A stretch of 64,000 nt of DNA from Oryzisolibacter propanilivorax (GTDB taxonomy: Bacteria > Pseudomonadota > Gammaproteobacteria > Burkholderiales > Burkholderiaceae_C), in NCBI RefSeq assembly GCF_900103645.1, contig NZ_FNHP01000001.1:310001-374000 (forward strand), in the 5' to 3' direction. The translations under genes were made by a program, and so were the position numbers. The notes under the pieces are model-generated. The model did no database searches, was not told the DNA's origin, and worked only from the letters and a program-made list of their open reading frames with translations. This document shows, in pieces, positions 57,830-64,000 of this stretch. Position 1 is the stretch's first letter, and every line of letters begins with the position of its first letter.

Positions 57830-59134
57830 ATGGTCCCTCCCGTCGGCGCGGCCTTCGCCCGCTGGCCTGCCACCGTGAACTCACCCATCCCGATTGCCAT
57901 CGACGAGATCCGCGTCGGCATGTTCATACAGCTGCCGCTGAGCTGGCTGCATCACCCTTTTCCGACCAGCAGTTTTCGCATCACTTCCCAGGAGCAGATC
58001 AGCACCCTGCGGCAGCTCGGCCTGTCCACCTTGAGCTATCTGCCCGGCAAGGGCCTGTCTTCCGGGTTGGATGTCGCTGCCGGCTCTACTCCGGCACCAA
58101 CGCCAAACGGGCAGGAAGAGCGATCCGGGTCTGCTACTGACGACAATTCAGCAGGGGAAGAGGGCGTTTCCGCCAGTGAGCATTGCCTGGGACGTTATCG
58201 CCTGGCAGCCGCGACCTACGACGCCGTGGCCGATGAGGTGCAGCAGCAAGCAGTGGCGGCACGCGAACGGGCGGAGTGCCTGGTTCGTGACTGCGTCGAG
58301 GAACTGGTGGAAAAGGAAGCCTGTGCCATACGCCTGCTGTCCGACACGCAGTCGGGCGGCGAGGCTGCGCATGCGGTGAATGTCATGGTGCTGGCATTGC
58401 TGCTGGGCCGCACGCTACAGCTGCAGGGCAGCGGCTTGCACGACCTGGGGCTGGCCGCCTTGTTGCATGACATCGGCAAGGTCACGATGCCGGCACATAT
58501 CGGCGAGTCCGGAGCACCCTTGTCGGCGGCAGAGCTGCAGCGCTACCGCTCGCACGTGGGTGAATCGGTGGCTCTGGGGCAGGCGATGGGCTTGCCCAGC
58601 GATGTGCTCATCGCCATTGCGCAGCACCATGAAATGGCGGATGGCAGCGGCTACCCATTGCAGCTGCTGGGGGAGGATCTCAGTGTTGCAGGGCGTATTC
58701 TTGCGCTGGTCAATGTCTATGACCGACTGTGCAATCCACTGCAGGGCGCCGAACCGCTGACGCCCCACGAGGCCGTGTCACAGCTCTACGCGCAGCGGAA
58801 AGGCTGCTTCGATCCTGTAGTGCTGGAGTCATTCATTCGCATGATGGGCGTATACCCGCCGGGTTCACTGGTTGAACTGGTGGATGGCCGTCTCGGGTTG
58901 GTCGTCAGCGTGGATGCCATGCACCCGCTGCGGCCGGTAGTACTGGTGCTTGAGGATGGCAGTGGACTGCAGCGCCTCGATCTGGCGCGGGCCGAAGGCA
59001 CTGGCATACGCCGCAGCCTGCGTCCGGCACAGCTGCCGGCGGCGGCTTTGCGGACGCTGCTGCCGCATTCGCGCATCCAGTATTACTTCGAGCGCGCAAC
59101 AGCCGCCGCGCAGGAGCAGGGCGGTCCGGGATGA
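57830..59134 (+). CDS. HD-GYP domain protein, putative cyclic-di-GMP phosphodiesterase
   Basis: 434 residues. The N-terminal 70 residues resemble the DUF3391 cap (IDEIRVGMFIQLPLSWLHHPF). The HD-GYP domain is at about residues 180-330, with AALLHDIGKVTMPAHIG and IAQHHEMADGSGYPLQL; the metal-binding HD and the GYP triplet are intact. A further beta-rich tail (about 340-410, SLVELVDGRLGLVVSVDAMHP) follows. It should hydrolyse c-di-GMP. The ATG at 57830 is used; a GTG at 57875 is possible. The stop overlaps the next start, coupling it to a second c-di-GMP enzyme. Confidence 0.9.
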   Translation: MVPPVGAAFARWPATVNSPIPIAIDEIRVGMFIQLPLSWLHHPFPTSSFRITSQEQISTLRQLGLSTLSYLPGKGLSSGLDVAAGSTPAPTPNGQEERSGSATDDNSAGEEGVSASEHCLGRYRLAAATYDAVADEVQQQAVAARERAECLVRDCVEELVEKEACAIRLLSDTQSGGEAAHAVNVMVLALLLGRTLQLQGSGLHDLGLAALLHDIGKVTMPAHIGESGAPLSAAELQRYRSHVGESVALGQAMGLPSDVLIAIAQHHEMADGSGYPLQLLGEDLSVAGRILALVNVYDRLCNPLQGAEPLTPHEAVSQLYAQRKGCFDPVVLESFIRMMGVYPPGSLVELVDGRLGLVVSVDAMHPLRPVVLVLEDGSGLQRLDLARAEGTGIRRSLRPAQLPAAALRTLLPHSRIQYYFERATAAAQEQGGPG

Positions 59135-61602
59135 TGCAACCAGTCATTCCTGCTGGCACGTGGCAGGCGGTTGTCGACGGCCTGCAGCAGGCTGTGTGGC
59201 TGATCCATGCTGATACGCTTCAGATGCTGCATGCCAATGAAGCAGCGGTACGGTTGTCCGGGCGCGCCGCGTCTGCCATGCAAGGCCAGGCCGTGCTGGA
59301 GCTTGCCAGCGCGCCCCAGGACAGAATCTTCTGGCAGCAGGCTCCCGAGCAGATCGCCAATGGTGTCAATTCCTGCACCACCCTCTGGAATCCACAGCGC
59401 GGGATGGCAATCCCGGTTGAGCGCTGGGTGCAGGCATTACCAGAAAAAGACGGTGCCACGCTGCTGCTTATGAGCATGCTCGACCGCTCGGAGTGTGAGG
59501 CATCCACCCGCGAGCTGGAAGCGCTGCTGTCCGAGCTGCGGGCCACGCTGGACTCGGCCGCCGACGGCATCCTGAGCTGCGACCTGCAGGGCAATATCCG
59601 CGCTTTCAATCACCGGCTGGTGCAGATCTGGCAGCTGCCGGATGCGCTGCTCACGCGGCGTGACGACGGAGCCATCCAGGCGCATTTGCAGGCACAGGTG
59701 CAGGAGCCGGAGCGCTATCGCCAGTGCATGGCGACGCTGCGGCGCGAGCCACTGCTGGAATCCACCGAGGTATTTGCGTTGCGCAATGGGCTGGTAGTGG
59801 AGCAGCGATCGGTACCCCAGCTGGTACGTGGTCGGCCTACCGGGCGGGTATTTGTCTTTCGTGACATCTCGGCCCAGTTGCAGGCACAGGCGGGCTTGCA
59901 ACTCGCGGCGCAGGTCTTCGACTCCAGCCTGGATGCAATTTTCATCGCTGACGCACAGCGGACCGTGATACGTGCCAACCCGGCCTGCGATGCGCTGCTG
60001 GGAAGTGGTCACGCTTCCATGGTGGGTCAGGCGGCAACCGATGTTCTGTCTTCGGCCACGCCAGAAAACGATTTGCTGGACCAGGTGCAGGCTGCGTGGC
60101 AGGCCGATGGGTTCTGGGCCGGCGATGCGCGGCTGCGGCGCCAAGGTTGCGCGGATGCACCCGTGCACCTGTCATGGGTGCTGCTGCGCGACGAGCACGG
60201 GCAAGAAAGACAAAGCATCGGGTTCATGCGCGACCTGGCACCACAACATGCTGCCCAGCGCCGCATCGAGGAACTGGCGTTCACCGATGCGCTCACCGGC
60301 CTGCCCAACCGGCTGCAACTGGCGCAGCGCGTCGAATCGGCCATTGACAATGCGCGCGGCTCCAGCACCGAGTTTGCCGTGCTGTTCCTGGACCTGGACC
60401 GCTTCAAGATCGTCAATGACTCCCTGGGTCATCCTTTTGGCGACCGGGTTCTGAAGCTTGTGGCGCAACGCCTGCAGGATTGCCTGCGGCAGTCGGACAT
60501 GCTGTGCCGGCTTGGCGGCGATGAGTTCGTCATCTATCTGCACGGCGCCGGCAGGCCCGTGGCCGAGTCTGTCGCGCGCCGTGTGCTGGACGAAATGATG
60601 AACCCGTTCACGCTCGACGGGCTCGGGTTTTCGGTGCAAAGCAGCATCGGCATCGCGCTGTATCCGCACGATGGCCTGACGCTGGATGACCTGATCAAGC
60701 AGGCCGACACGGCCATGTACCGGGTCAAGGAGCGTGGGCGCGGCAGTTACGACTTCTATCGTCCGCAGATGAGCGTGAATCTGTTGTCGCGCATCAAGAT
60801 GGAACACGCCATGCGCCTGGCGCTCAGCCTCGGGCAGATGCAGGCGCACTATCAGCCACAGGTGGACTGCGCCAGCGGGCGCATCATCGGCATGGAAGCG
60901 CTGCTGCGCTGGAACGAGCCGCAGCTCGGCGCCGTGTCACCCGCCACCTTCATTCCCCTGGCGGAAGACTGCGGCTACATCGTCACGCTGGGCGCCTGGG
61001 TGATGGAGCAGGCTGTACAGGAGGCAGTGTATTGGCACAGCCACGGGCGGCCGCTCACGGTGTCGGTCAACGTCTCGGCGCTGGAGCTGCGCCAGGCCGG
61101 CTTCGTCGACCGGGTGGCGCGCCTGCTGGCCGAATACCGCCTGCCGCCCCAAGGGCTGGAACTGGAACTGACGGAGAGCGTGCTGCTGCAGGATGCGCAG
61201 GACATGGCACAACTGCTGACCGCGCTGGGACGGCTGGGCGTGCGTCTGTCGATTGACGACTTCGGTACCGGCTACTCCAGCCTGGCCTACCTCAAGAAGC
61301 TGCCCATCCACCGTCTCAAGATCGACAAGTCCTTTGTCGATGGCCTGCCAGACCAGGAGCACGACGCTGCCATCGTGCAGGCGATCATCAGCATGGGCCG
61401 GGCGCTGCGTATCCAGGTCGTTGCCGAAGGGGTGGAAACCCAGCTGCAGCGCCAGGCACTGCAGGACATGGGGTGTGACTTCTACCAGGGGTATCTGTGT
61501 GCGCCGGCACTGCCTGCGCCGGGCCTGCGCGTCCTGCTGGAGGAACAGAACAGGGACGAGGAGAAAGAGGTGTCTGCAAGTGCCACCAGGCCGTCATCCT
61601 GA
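59131..61602 (+). CDS. PAS-GGDEF-EAL bifunctional cyclic-di-GMP protein
   Basis: 823 residues. Two or three PAS-like segments cover about 1-370. The GGDEF domain (about 385-545) has ALTGLPNRLQLAQRVE, LDLDRFKIVNDSLGH and RLGGDEFVIYL, so the cyclase motif is intact. The EAL domain (about 560-810) keeps GMEALLRWNEP, NVSALELRQ, ELELTES, DDFGTGYSSLAYLKKLP, LKIDKSFVDGLP and VAEGVET, all catalytic residues. Both activities are therefore possible. The start overlaps the HD-GYP stop. The last 34 bases lie over the 3' arm of the 6S RNA gene on the other strand. Confidence 0.93.
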   Translation: MMQPVIPAGTWQAVVDGLQQAVWLIHADTLQMLHANEAAVRLSGRAASAMQGQAVLELASAPQDRIFWQQAPEQIANGVNSCTTLWNPQRGMAIPVERWVQALPEKDGATLLLMSMLDRSECEASTRELEALLSELRATLDSAADGILSCDLQGNIRAFNHRLVQIWQLPDALLTRRDDGAIQAHLQAQVQEPERYRQCMATLRREPLLESTEVFALRNGLVVEQRSVPQLVRGRPTGRVFVFRDISAQLQAQAGLQLAAQVFDSSLDAIFIADAQRTVIRANPACDALLGSGHASMVGQAATDVLSSATPENDLLDQVQAAWQADGFWAGDARLRRQGCADAPVHLSWVLLRDEHGQERQSIGFMRDLAPQHAAQRRIEELAFTDALTGLPNRLQLAQRVESAIDNARGSSTEFAVLFLDLDRFKIVNDSLGHPFGDRVLKLVAQRLQDCLRQSDMLCRLGGDEFVIYLHGAGRPVAESVARRVLDEMMNPFTLDGLGFSVQSSIGIALYPHDGLTLDDLIKQADTAMYRVKERGRGSYDFYRPQMSVNLLSRIKMEHAMRLALSLGQMQAHYQPQVDCASGRIIGMEALLRWNEPQLGAVSPATFIPLAEDCGYIVTLGAWVMEQAVQEAVYWHSHGRPLTVSVNVSALELRQAGFVDRVARLLAEYRLPPQGLELELTESVLLQDAQDMAQLLTALGRLGVRLSIDDFGTGYSSLAYLKKLPIHRLKIDKSFVDGLPDQEHDAAIVQAIISMGRALRIQVVAEGVETQLQRQALQDMGCDFYQGYLCAPALPAPGLRVLLEEQNRDEEKEVSASATRPSS

Positions 61603-61745
61603 ACCGAGGGTTCAGGGGGGCAAGGGCAGCGTGGCATTGGGTTCATCTGACGCGAGATGATCACGCCTGCCAGGCAATGTACCAAGCCCGTGCTCAAAGA
61701 GCATTGGTTCAAGGAACTATAAAGCCCGGCAGCACCGCAGACACC
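61569..61745 (-). ncRNA. ssrS: 6S RNA
   Basis: About 177 nt (E. coli 184), placed downstream of zapA on the same strand as in other proteobacteria. The ends pair: GGTGTCTGC (RNA 5', 61745-61737) with GCAGACACC (RNA 3', 61577-61569), and GTGCTGCC then pairs with GGTGGCAC, giving a long closing stem. The 3' side of the central region has the hairpin CCTGAACC-CTC-GGTTCAGG followed by ATGACGGCCTGGTGGCA, which parallels the E. coli hairpin and CAGCCTGCGGCGGCA. 6S RNA mimics an open promoter and sequesters sigma70 RNA polymerase in stationary phase. The 3' arm overlaps the end of the EAL gene in antisense. The exact ends are estimated. Confidence 0.85.
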
Positions 61746-61748
61746 TGC

Positions 61749-61754
61749 ATTGTA
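61749..61754 (-). promoter_or_regulatory. -10 element for 6S RNA (TACAAT)
   Basis: TACAAT on the minus strand lies a few bases before the proposed 5' end. The -35 hexamer is weak. Confidence 0.5.
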
Positions 61755-61794
61755 AGGCCGCTCGTGCGGTGCAAGACAGCTGGTTCGCGAATGC

Positions 61795-62121
61795 TTACAA
61801 CACGGCGGCGCCGCACTCTTCCAGTGCCTCGTCCAGGCGCTGCACCAGCTGCTGCAGGCGTTCCTGCTGCTGCGCATCCAACGCCGGCGCCATAACATCT
61901 GCCTGCGCGGCGGTAGCGGCGTCGCGGTCGGCGATCTCGAACGCCAGGTTGAGCGCAGCCAGCACCGCGATGCGCTCGCGTGCGCGCACCCTGCCAGCAT
62001 CGCGGATGCTGGTCATCGCTGCATCCACGCGCTCCACGGCTTCGAGCAGGCGCCGCTCCTGTCCCTCGGGGCAGCCCAGCACGTAGCTTTGCTGCAGTAT
62101 CTGGACTTCGATCTGCTTCAT
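61795..62121 (-). CDS. zapA: Cell division protein ZapA
   Basis: 108 residues (E. coli 109). VQILQQSYVLGCPEGQERRLLEAVERVD is the N-terminal globular signature; residues 60-108 form the coiled coil. ZapA cross-links FtsZ filaments. Its ATG overlaps the preceding gene's stop (62118-62121). 6S RNA follows on the same strand. Confidence 0.95.
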   Translation of the reverse strand: MKQIEVQILQQSYVLGCPEGQERRLLEAVERVDAAMTSIRDAGRVRARERIAVLAALNLAFEIADRDAATAAQADVMAPALDAQQQERLQQLVQRLDEALEECGAAVL

Positions 62122-62342
62122 GGCGCGTCGTCGGTAGAGGGTTGATTGGCGGGCAGGCGGTCCAGCAGTGCGTCCACACGGGCGCGCGCCGCCTGCAGGC
62201 GCGACTTCAGCGAATCGCGCTCCTGGGTGAGCGTCATGACCTGCTGCGCCAGCAGGGCGTTGGTGTGGGCGAGCTGCTCGTGCAGCAGCAGCAACCGCTC
62301 CACGCGCTCGGCGATCTGGTCGATGGGAGAGGTGGCGGGCAT
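62118..62342 (-). CDS. Small coiled-coil protein upstream of zapA (ZapB-like / TIGR02449 type)
   Basis: 74 residues, nearly all helix: IAERVERLLLLHEQLAHTNA and later LTQERDSLKSRLQAARARVD. It resembles the short coiled-coil proteins that precede zapA in many beta- and gammaproteobacteria and may be a ZapB analogue. Four-base overlap with zapA shows translational coupling. Function is inferred from neighbourhood only. Confidence 0.78.
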   Translation of the reverse strand: MPATSPIDQIAERVERLLLLHEQLAHTNALLAQQVMTLTQERDSLKSRLQAARARVDALLDRLPANQPSTDDAP

Positions 62343-62698
62343 AGGCAGGCGATTGTAGAGAGTGCGTCGGCCCTGCGCATAGAATTGCGGCTGTTGGTGC
62401 TCGCTGCATGGTTCACATGCCGCAGTTCAACGGGAAGCAGGGAGGGTGCCTTCGCCATGAAGGCGCAACCCGGGCCTGCGCTGCCCCCGCAACGGTCAGC
62501 GAACCAGCCGCAATGCGGCTGCCTTTCCAACCATCAAGCCACTGGGCGCCTTGAACAAGCGCCTGGGAAGGCGTTGGAGAGCGTTTCGCCAGCCCGGATA
62601 CCGGCCAACAAGGAGGCTGCCTGCTACACAGCGGGCCGCCATGTCACCCATCGCCGGCGGGGAGGCCGGCACGGGCAGTTTGCTGATCCATATTTCCC
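62343..62698. other. Leader region before btuB (356 bases)
   Basis: Apart from the riboswitch this region holds only an AAGGAGG just behind the B12 box (62610-62616) and a GGCCGGC-rich segment near 62660-62672 that could form a hairpin with upstream sequence. No protein gene is supported here. Confidence 0.7.
62393..62610 (+). promoter_or_regulatory. Cobalamin (adenosylcobalamin-type) riboswitch
   Basis: The stretch from TTGGTGCTCGC to the B12 box carries the class features: AACGGGAAGCAGG, GGGTGCC, GCTGCCCCCGCAACGGT, GCCACTGGGCGCC, and the B12 box AGCCCGGATACCGGCC at 62591-62606. It lies upstream of the btuB-like receptor on the same strand. Binding of B12 normally shuts down expression of such genes. 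Because an 86-base leader follows, both transcriptional and translational control remain possible. Confidence 0.95.
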
Positions 62699-64000
62699 AT
62701 GTTGAATTCCCTGTCCCGCGCGAGCACGTCGGCTGCCGGCGCCTGCCTGCGTCTGCGCCCCAGCGCTTTTGCCGTGGCCGCGCTGCTGGCCGGTGCCGTG
62801 CATGCCCAGGATGGCGCCGTGCTGGTGGCACAGAACCTGCACGCACCGGCGCTGAACGAGATGGTGGTGACCGCCACCCGCACCGCCCAGCCGCTGACCG
62901 ACGTTCTGGCCGACGTGTCCATCGTGGATCGCCAGACCATCGAGCAAAGCGGCGCCACCGGCCTGGCGGACGTGCTGGCGCGCCTGCCCGGCATCGAGAT
63001 CTCGCGCAACGGCGGCCCTGCCACCACCAGCAGCGTGTTCCTGCGCGGCGCCGAGACACGCTTCACCGCCGTGTATGTCGATGGCGTGCGCGTGGATTCG
63101 CAGTCCGGCAGCGGCGGTGCCACCTGGGAGGCGATCCCGCTGTCGCAAATCGACCGCATCGAGGTGCTGTGCGGCCCGGCCGCCGCCATCTATGGCTCGG
63201 ATGCCGTGGCCGGCGTGATCCAGATCTTCACCAAAAAGGGCGAGGCCGGCGTGGCGCCGTATGTGGGCGTGGGTGTCGGCAGCCACCGCACCTGGCGCGC
63301 CGAGGCCGGCGTGAGCGGCGCCAGCGGCACCGTGGACTATGCCCTCGGCGCCACGCGCGAGGGCAGCCGCGGCTTTGACGCCACGACCAAGGCCGGCAGC
63401 AACCCCGACCGCGACGGCTACCACCAGAGCTCGGTCAGCGGCCGGCTGGGGTGGCAGCTGAACGCCGCGCACCGCCTGGAAGGCACGCTGCTGCACAACG
63501 AGTCCAACAGCGGCTACGACACCAGCGCCGCCGACGACCGCAGCCTGCACCGTCTGCAGGCGCTGGGCCTGCACTGGGACGCGCAGTGGAGCAGCCAGTA
63601 CAAGACGCGCCTGTCGGTCACCGAGTCCAAGGACCGCTACCAGACCACCCCCAGCCCCTACCTGACGGACACGCGGCTGCGCAACTACCTACTGCACAAC
63701 GAATGGCGCCTGGGCGTGCACCAGTTCACCGCAGCCCTGGAGCGGCGCGAGGACCACCTGGAGAACGCACCCATCGACCGTTCGCGCTCGCAGAACGCGC
63801 TGGCGCTGGGCTACGGCCTGCACCAGGGCGCGCACACGCTGCAGCTCAACGCCCGGCATGACCGCGACAGCGAATTCGGCAACAAGTCCACCGGCAGCGC
63901 CGCCTACGGCTACCAGTTCGCGCCGCAGTGGCGGGCCACTGCCTCGATGGGTACGGCGTTTCGCGTGCCGTCGCTGTACCAGCGCTTCAGCATGTACGGC
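62699..64000 (+). CDS. btuB: TonB-dependent vitamin B12 receptor BtuB, 3' end cut off by window
   Basis: 434 residues are visible and the frame stays open to the last base, so the C-terminal barrel strands are missing. The signal peptide (about 1-37, ALLAGAVHAQ) is followed by a TonB-box-like LNEMVVTATR and the plug domain with VSIVDRQTIEQSGATGLADVL, VFLRGAETRFTAVYVDGVRVD, IDRIEVLCGPAAAIYGSDAVAGVIQIFTK. The barrel follows. The family transports cobalamin across the outer membrane, and the upstream cobalamin riboswitch supports that. The frame cannot start before 62687 because of a TGA at 62684, so the ATG at 62699 is the best start, although no strong ribosome binding site is near it. Confidence 0.92.
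   Translation, partial: MLNSLSRASTSAAGACLRLRPSAFAVAALLAGAVHAQDGAVLVAQNLHAPALNEMVVTATRTAQPLTDVLADVSIVDRQTIEQSGATGLADVLARLPGIEISRNGGPATTSSVFLRGAETRFTAVYVDGVRVDSQSGSGGATWEAIPLSQIDRIEVLCGPAAAIYGSDAVAGVIQIFTKKGEAGVAPYVGVGVGSHRTWRAEAGVSGASGTVDYALGATREGSRGFDATTKAGSNPDRDGYHQSSVSGRLGWQLNAAHRLEGTLLHNESNSGYDTSAADDRSLHRLQALGLHWDAQWSSQYKTRLSVTESKDRYQTTPSPYLTDTRLRNYLLHNEWRLGVHQFTAALERREDHLENAPIDRSRSQNALALGYGLHQGAHTLQLNARHDRDSEFGNKSTGSAAYGYQFAPQWRATASMGTAFRVPSLYQRFSMYG

Noticed and set aside
62551-63378. Plus-strand open frame starting behind the riboswitch
   Set aside because: It overlaps btuB in another frame and turns into Arg/Gly-rich shadow sequence; the receptor reading is clear.

Overview
The window is GC-rich, densely packed bacterial chromosome. 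Its gene neighbourhoods (bamD; dnaE; clpS-clpA; yebC-purD-hemF-rsfS-rlmH-maf-rng; lptFG against pepA-holC; a Bug-family binding protein) and two kinds of intergenic repeat point to a betaproteobacterium of the order Burkholderiales, most likely family Comamonadaceae (Acidovorax, Alicycliphilus or Melaminivora type). The genus cannot be fixed from sequence reading alone. I found no rRNA, tRNA, insertion sequence, prophage or CRISPR array.

Layout. 1-2.6 kb: an AtuA-type cassette with a Bug solute-binding protein. 2.6-9.7 kb: an AI-2E family permease, then sucA-sucB and, behind a terminator, lpdA (the 2-oxoglutarate dehydrogenase complex). 9.7-26.5 kb: zapE, a coiled-coil secreted protein, a PP2C phosphatase, bamD, dnaE, clpS-clpA, a lytic transglycosylase, sbcB, an AI-2E permease fused to a GAF domain, and a secreted matrixin-like protease. 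26.5-31.8 kb: upp, a TorA-like molybdoenzyme with a fused haem c tail, and a HerA-like ATPase. 31.8-37 kb: yebC, purD, hemF, rsfS, rlmH, maf. 37-44.7 kb: a haem d1 biosynthesis cluster (nirC-F-DL-G-H-J-N with divergent nirE) lying between maf and rng. 44.7-53.3 kb: rng, an aminotransferase, cysB, a cbiX-type chelatase, lptG, lptF, pepA, holC. 53.4-61.6 kb: an orphan amino-acid binding protein, fnr, hemN, a SafE-type membrane protein and two cyclic-di-GMP genes. 61.6-64 kb: 6S RNA, zapA and a small coiled-coil partner, then a cobalamin riboswitch and a btuB-like receptor cut by the window end.

How it fits together. Several genes suggest a facultative denitrifier or N-oxide respirer: a nearly complete haem d1 pathway under a perfect FNR/DNR-type palindrome, a TorA-like enzyme, an FNR regulator with all four cluster cysteines, a perfect FNR box before oxygen-independent hemN, and aerobic hemF in the same window. 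NirE and the CbiX-type chelatase are tetrapyrrole enzymes that can feed the sirohaem/haem d1 branch. The nitrite reductase itself (nirS) is not in the window.

The most notable observations are: an unmarked 6S RNA whose 3' arm runs antisense into the end of the GGDEF-EAL gene; the nir cluster placed inside the maf-rng neighbourhood; an eight-copy family of palindromic intergenic repeats; the cytochrome-tailed TorA; the AI-2E/GAF fusion; and the absence of nadD between hemF and rsfS.
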